Assembly: GCF_029502005.1 (NCBI RefSeq) | Contig: NZ_JAMQOT010000001.1 | Location: forward strand, 434,001-498,000 | DNA from: Natrinema salsiterrestre | GTDB lineage: Archaea; Halobacteriota; Halobacteria; Halobacteriales; Natrialbaceae | Reading direction: 5' to 3' | Length of the DNA: 64,000 nucleotides | Shown: in pieces, positions 63,202 to 64,000 of the stretch | Position numbering within the stretch: position 1 is the first letter of the stretch | How the letters are laid out: each line of letters begins with the position of its first letter | Made by a program: the position numbers and the translations under genes | Notes under the pieces: generated by a model | What the model was told of the DNA's origin: nothing | What the model saw: the letters and a program-made list of their open reading frames with translations, nothing else | Databases searched by the model: none

Positions 63202-64000
63202 ATGACGAAGCAATACGATTCCACGGGACGGCGAACGTTCCTCGCCGGTTCGGCGGCGATCGGTACGGCCGGGCTGGCCGGCTGTACGGGTCTCATCGGC
63301 GGCGAAGACGAGGACGAAGACGGCGGCAACGTCTTCAATCAGATCGGTTCCGGGCGATCCGGTCGGGGCACGCCCGGCGGGACGCCGATGGCGGAGCTCC
63401 CCGATCTCGAGGGGGAACTGCACATCTACTCCGGTCGAAACGAGTTCCTCGTCGGAACGCTCATCAGCAGCCTCGTCGACGAGTACGACGACTTCGAGGT
63501 CGTCGGACCGCGCTACGGCGGCTCCGCCGATCTCGCGAACCAGATGGTCGAAGCGGGCTCGGGGACCGACGCGGACGTCTTCTTTACGGTCGACTCCGCC
63601 GCGCTCGGCGAGGTCGCGAACGAGGGGCTGTCTCGATCGCTGTCGGACGACGTCCTCGAGATGGTCCCCAGCGAGTTCCGGACCGATCAGTGGGTCGGCA
63701 CCTCCGGTCGAATTCGGACGATCCCGTATAATACGGAGGAATACTCCGAGAGCGACCTGCCGACGAGCATCGACGCTTACGCCGACTTCGAGGGCGACCT
63801 CGGCTGGGCCCCCTCCTACGGCTCCTGCCAGTCGTTCGTCACCGCGATGCGCATCCTCCAGGGCGAAGAGGAGACCCGCGAGTGGCTCCAGAGCGTCGTC
63901 GACAACGGAATCCAGGCCTATCCCGACGAACTGGCGGTCTGTCAGGCCGTTGCAGACGGCGAAATCGACGCCGGCTTCACGAACCACTACTACATCCAGC
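63202..64000 (+). CDS. Iron(III) ABC transporter substrate-binding lipoprotein (FbpA/FutA-like), 3' end missing
   Basis: Only 266 codons are in the window. There is a Tat lipoprotein signal (GRRTFLAGS, lipobox LAGC), then an acidic linker, then a type 2 periplasmic-binding fold with LHIYSGRNE, PRYGGSADLANQM, RTIPYNTEEYS and TNHYYIQ. The tyrosines, including the YY pair, are in the places that bind Fe(III) in FbpA-type proteins. It should bind free ferric ion rather than a siderophore, unlike the binding proteins at the other end of the window. The permease and ATPase genes would follow after base 64000. Confidence 0.9.
   Translation, partial: MTKQYDSTGRRTFLAGSAAIGTAGLAGCTGLIGGEDEDEDGGNVFNQIGSGRSGRGTPGGTPMAELPDLEGELHIYSGRNEFLVGTLISSLVDEYDDFEVVGPRYGGSADLANQMVEAGSGTDADVFFTVDSAALGEVANEGLSRSLSDDVLEMVPSEFRTDQWVGTSGRIRTIPYNTEEYSESDLPTSIDAYADFEGDLGWAPSYGSCQSFVTAMRILQGEEETREWLQSVVDNGIQAYPDELAVCQAVADGEIDAGFTNHYYIQ

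Overview
The window is chromosomal DNA of a halophilic archaeon. The base composition is GC-rich, the proteins are very acidic, secreted proteins carry Tat lipoprotein signals, and the informational genes (aRF1, L15e, Rio2, CDP-archaeol synthase, GfcR) are archaeal. A B12-dependent glutamate mutase subunit, a bacterial-type ThrRS and a BCCT carrier fit the Natrialbales/Natrinema-like side of the haloarchaea, but the species cannot be fixed from the sequence.

Region 1 (1-10010, all minus strand) is an iron/siderophore island. A substrate-binding lipoprotein is followed by an FAD oxidoreductase with a His-rich patch, a FecCD permease, a FepC ATPase and an exporter-fold ABC protein. Four more paralogous binding lipoproteins come next, the last running off the window. 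Both start points of the cluster carry paired TTAGG-N4-CCTAA palindromes, the DtxR/Idr iron-regulator type. Three more such palindromes stand at the far end of the window (60784, 61982, 63183), before a flippase-like membrane protein, an RGP-family glycosyltransferase and a second, FbpA-like iron-binding lipoprotein.

Region 2 (10012-26700) is mostly housekeeping: a HEAT-repeat/zinc-ribbon protein, Rio2 kinase, L15e, a fused E1 alpha-beta 2-oxoacid dehydrogenase, UspA, methylaspartate mutase S, GfcR, ThrRS, a NERD-nuclease/SF1 helicase, a HAD phosphatase with a class II aldolase, PyrE and an alpha/beta hydrolase. L15e and ThrRS have unusually long, strongly structured leaders.

Region 3 (26700-51819) starts with CDP-archaeol synthase and then holds an apparent compatible-solute and amino-acid catabolic district. 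It has an ectoine-hydrolase-like M24 protein, glutamate dehydrogenase, two M20 deacylases, a threonine-dehydratase-like PLP enzyme, two class III aminotransferases (one resembling diaminobutyrate aminotransferase), RidA, a BCCT transporter, a D-2-hydroxyacid dehydrogenase with a large FAD/Fe-S dehydrogenase, an APC-Usp transporter, proline dehydrogenase, an aspartoacylase-like protein and a threonine-synthase-like protein. Six intergenic regions here share a 19-bp dyad, (G/A)TAnACA-N5-(T/C)Gnn-type, which suggests one regulon. The best inference is uptake and breakdown of ectoine/hydroxyectoine or a closely related solute. This is the most notable system in the window.

Region 4 (51845-64000) has a Nudix hydrolase, uridine kinase, ArgRS, a lipoprotein, a MinD-like ATPase and aRF1. 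A short AT-rich insert follows, with a PD-(D/E)XK nuclease-like protein, a block of four back-to-back hairpins that may be a small RNA, and two overlapping tiny zinc-finger proteins. The region ends with a sugar epimerase and the second iron-box cluster.
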